Origin: Ichthyophis bannanicus
Taxonomy: Eukaryota; Chordata; Amphibia; Gymnophiona; Ichthyophiidae
NCBI GenBank assembly: GCA_033557465.1
Contig: JAWIIG010000039.1
Location: forward strand, 744,001 to 808,000
Direction of reading: 5' to 3'
DNA: 64,000 bases
The notes beneath the pieces are model-generated. The model made no database searches, was not told where the DNA came from, and saw nothing but the letters and a program-made list of their open reading frames with translations. A program made the translations under genes and the position numbers. Shown here piece after piece: positions 63,690 to 64,000 of the stretch; positions within the stretch are counted from its first letter, which is position 1; each line of letters opens with the position of its first letter.

Positions 63690-64000
63690 AACTAAGATGC
63701 AGACAGCAGTCCAGCAGCGGGATGTGGGCTTTCCAGTCTTTTGCATTGAGTGTCACATGTATGATTTTTCTCCCAGCTGGTGAGAGGTCTTACGTGTGCA
63801 CTAGGTGCAAGGAGCTCTTTGCTCTCAGGGAACAAGTCCGTTCTCTGGAGGCTAAAGTAGCAGACTTGGAAAGCATAAGACAGACAGAGAGGTACATAGA
63901 CGAGACCTACAGGGATATAGTCCTGAAGTCCCACCTCCAGTCTGGCAGCATCCCTGTTGCCATGGAGGAGAGAGGTCACGTGACAGGAGAGCATCACCCT
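63690..64000 (+). pseudogene. CR1 ORF1 N-terminus (runs off window)
   Basis: A Cys-X2-Cys (CIECHMYDF) is followed, after a one-base frame change near 63775, by a second Cys-X2-Cys (YVCTRCKEL). A coiled-coil heptad region (LREQVRSLEAKVADLESIRQ) and RYIDETYRDIV come next. This matches the zinc-finger plus coiled-coil N-terminus of CR1 ORF1. The rest lies beyond the window. Confidence 0.75.

Overview
This is vertebrate nuclear DNA built almost entirely of nested retroelements, with one stretch of unfamiliar, virus-like sequence in the middle. CORE-type (MIR-like) tRNA SINEs with L2-like tails, several CR1 and L2 LINE lineages, tRNA-Gly-primed gammaretrovirus-like proviruses and degenerate CCCTAA arrays point to a tetrapod. 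A non-mammal such as an amphibian (caecilian-like) or reptile is my guess, not shown. I found no ordinary host protein-coding gene with certainty.

Layout. 1-5508: 3' part of a plus-strand provirus (ERV-A: pol, intact env, 3' LTR). 5534-15780: a full-length minus-strand provirus of the same family (ERV-B: LTR-gag-[UAG]-pro-pol-env-LTR) with a CTAT target duplication. Both sit inside the env of an older minus-strand provirus, ERV-C (5509-5533 plus 15781-27465), which also carries a CR1 insertion in gag. 28164-28693: solo LTR of the ERV-C type with an ACTT duplication.

29.2-39.0 kb is the puzzling part. It holds a small secreted ORF with CXC-chemokine-like features (30179-30574, minus), a retroviral integrase C-terminal remnant just upstream of it, an 82-bp inverted repeat pair (31707-31788 / 32377-32458), duplicated short exons, and a long decayed coding region (about 34.5-39.0 kb). 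That region has an acidic N-terminus, an Arg/Ser minisatellite, a coiled-coil-like part, a serine tract and a Cys/His cluster. This layout recalls large DNA virus (herpesvirus-type) immediate-early regulators, but no homology could be tested. It has in-frame stops, frameshifts and at least three L2-tail insertions, plus a Ty3/gypsy fragment in its apparent intron.

39.1-48.5 kb: another Ty3/gypsy fragment, a 2-kb GC-rich minisatellite (41.1-43.1 kb), a CORE-SINE, degenerate telomere-like arrays (44.38-44.45 and 45.89-46.18 kb) split by an L2-type LINE, and LINE fragments. 48.5-50.5 kb: a CR1 copy with another CR1 3' end nested in it. 50478-60198: a minus-strand Ty3/gypsy element with gag-protease, dUTPase, RT-RNase H and a third ORF but no visible integrase, interrupted by a 4-kb CR1 that itself contains two later insertions. 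60.2-62.6 kb: an RTE/L1-type LINE fragment and an L2-type LINE. 62.76-64 kb: tandem repeats leading into the start of a plus-strand CR1 ORF1 that runs off the window.
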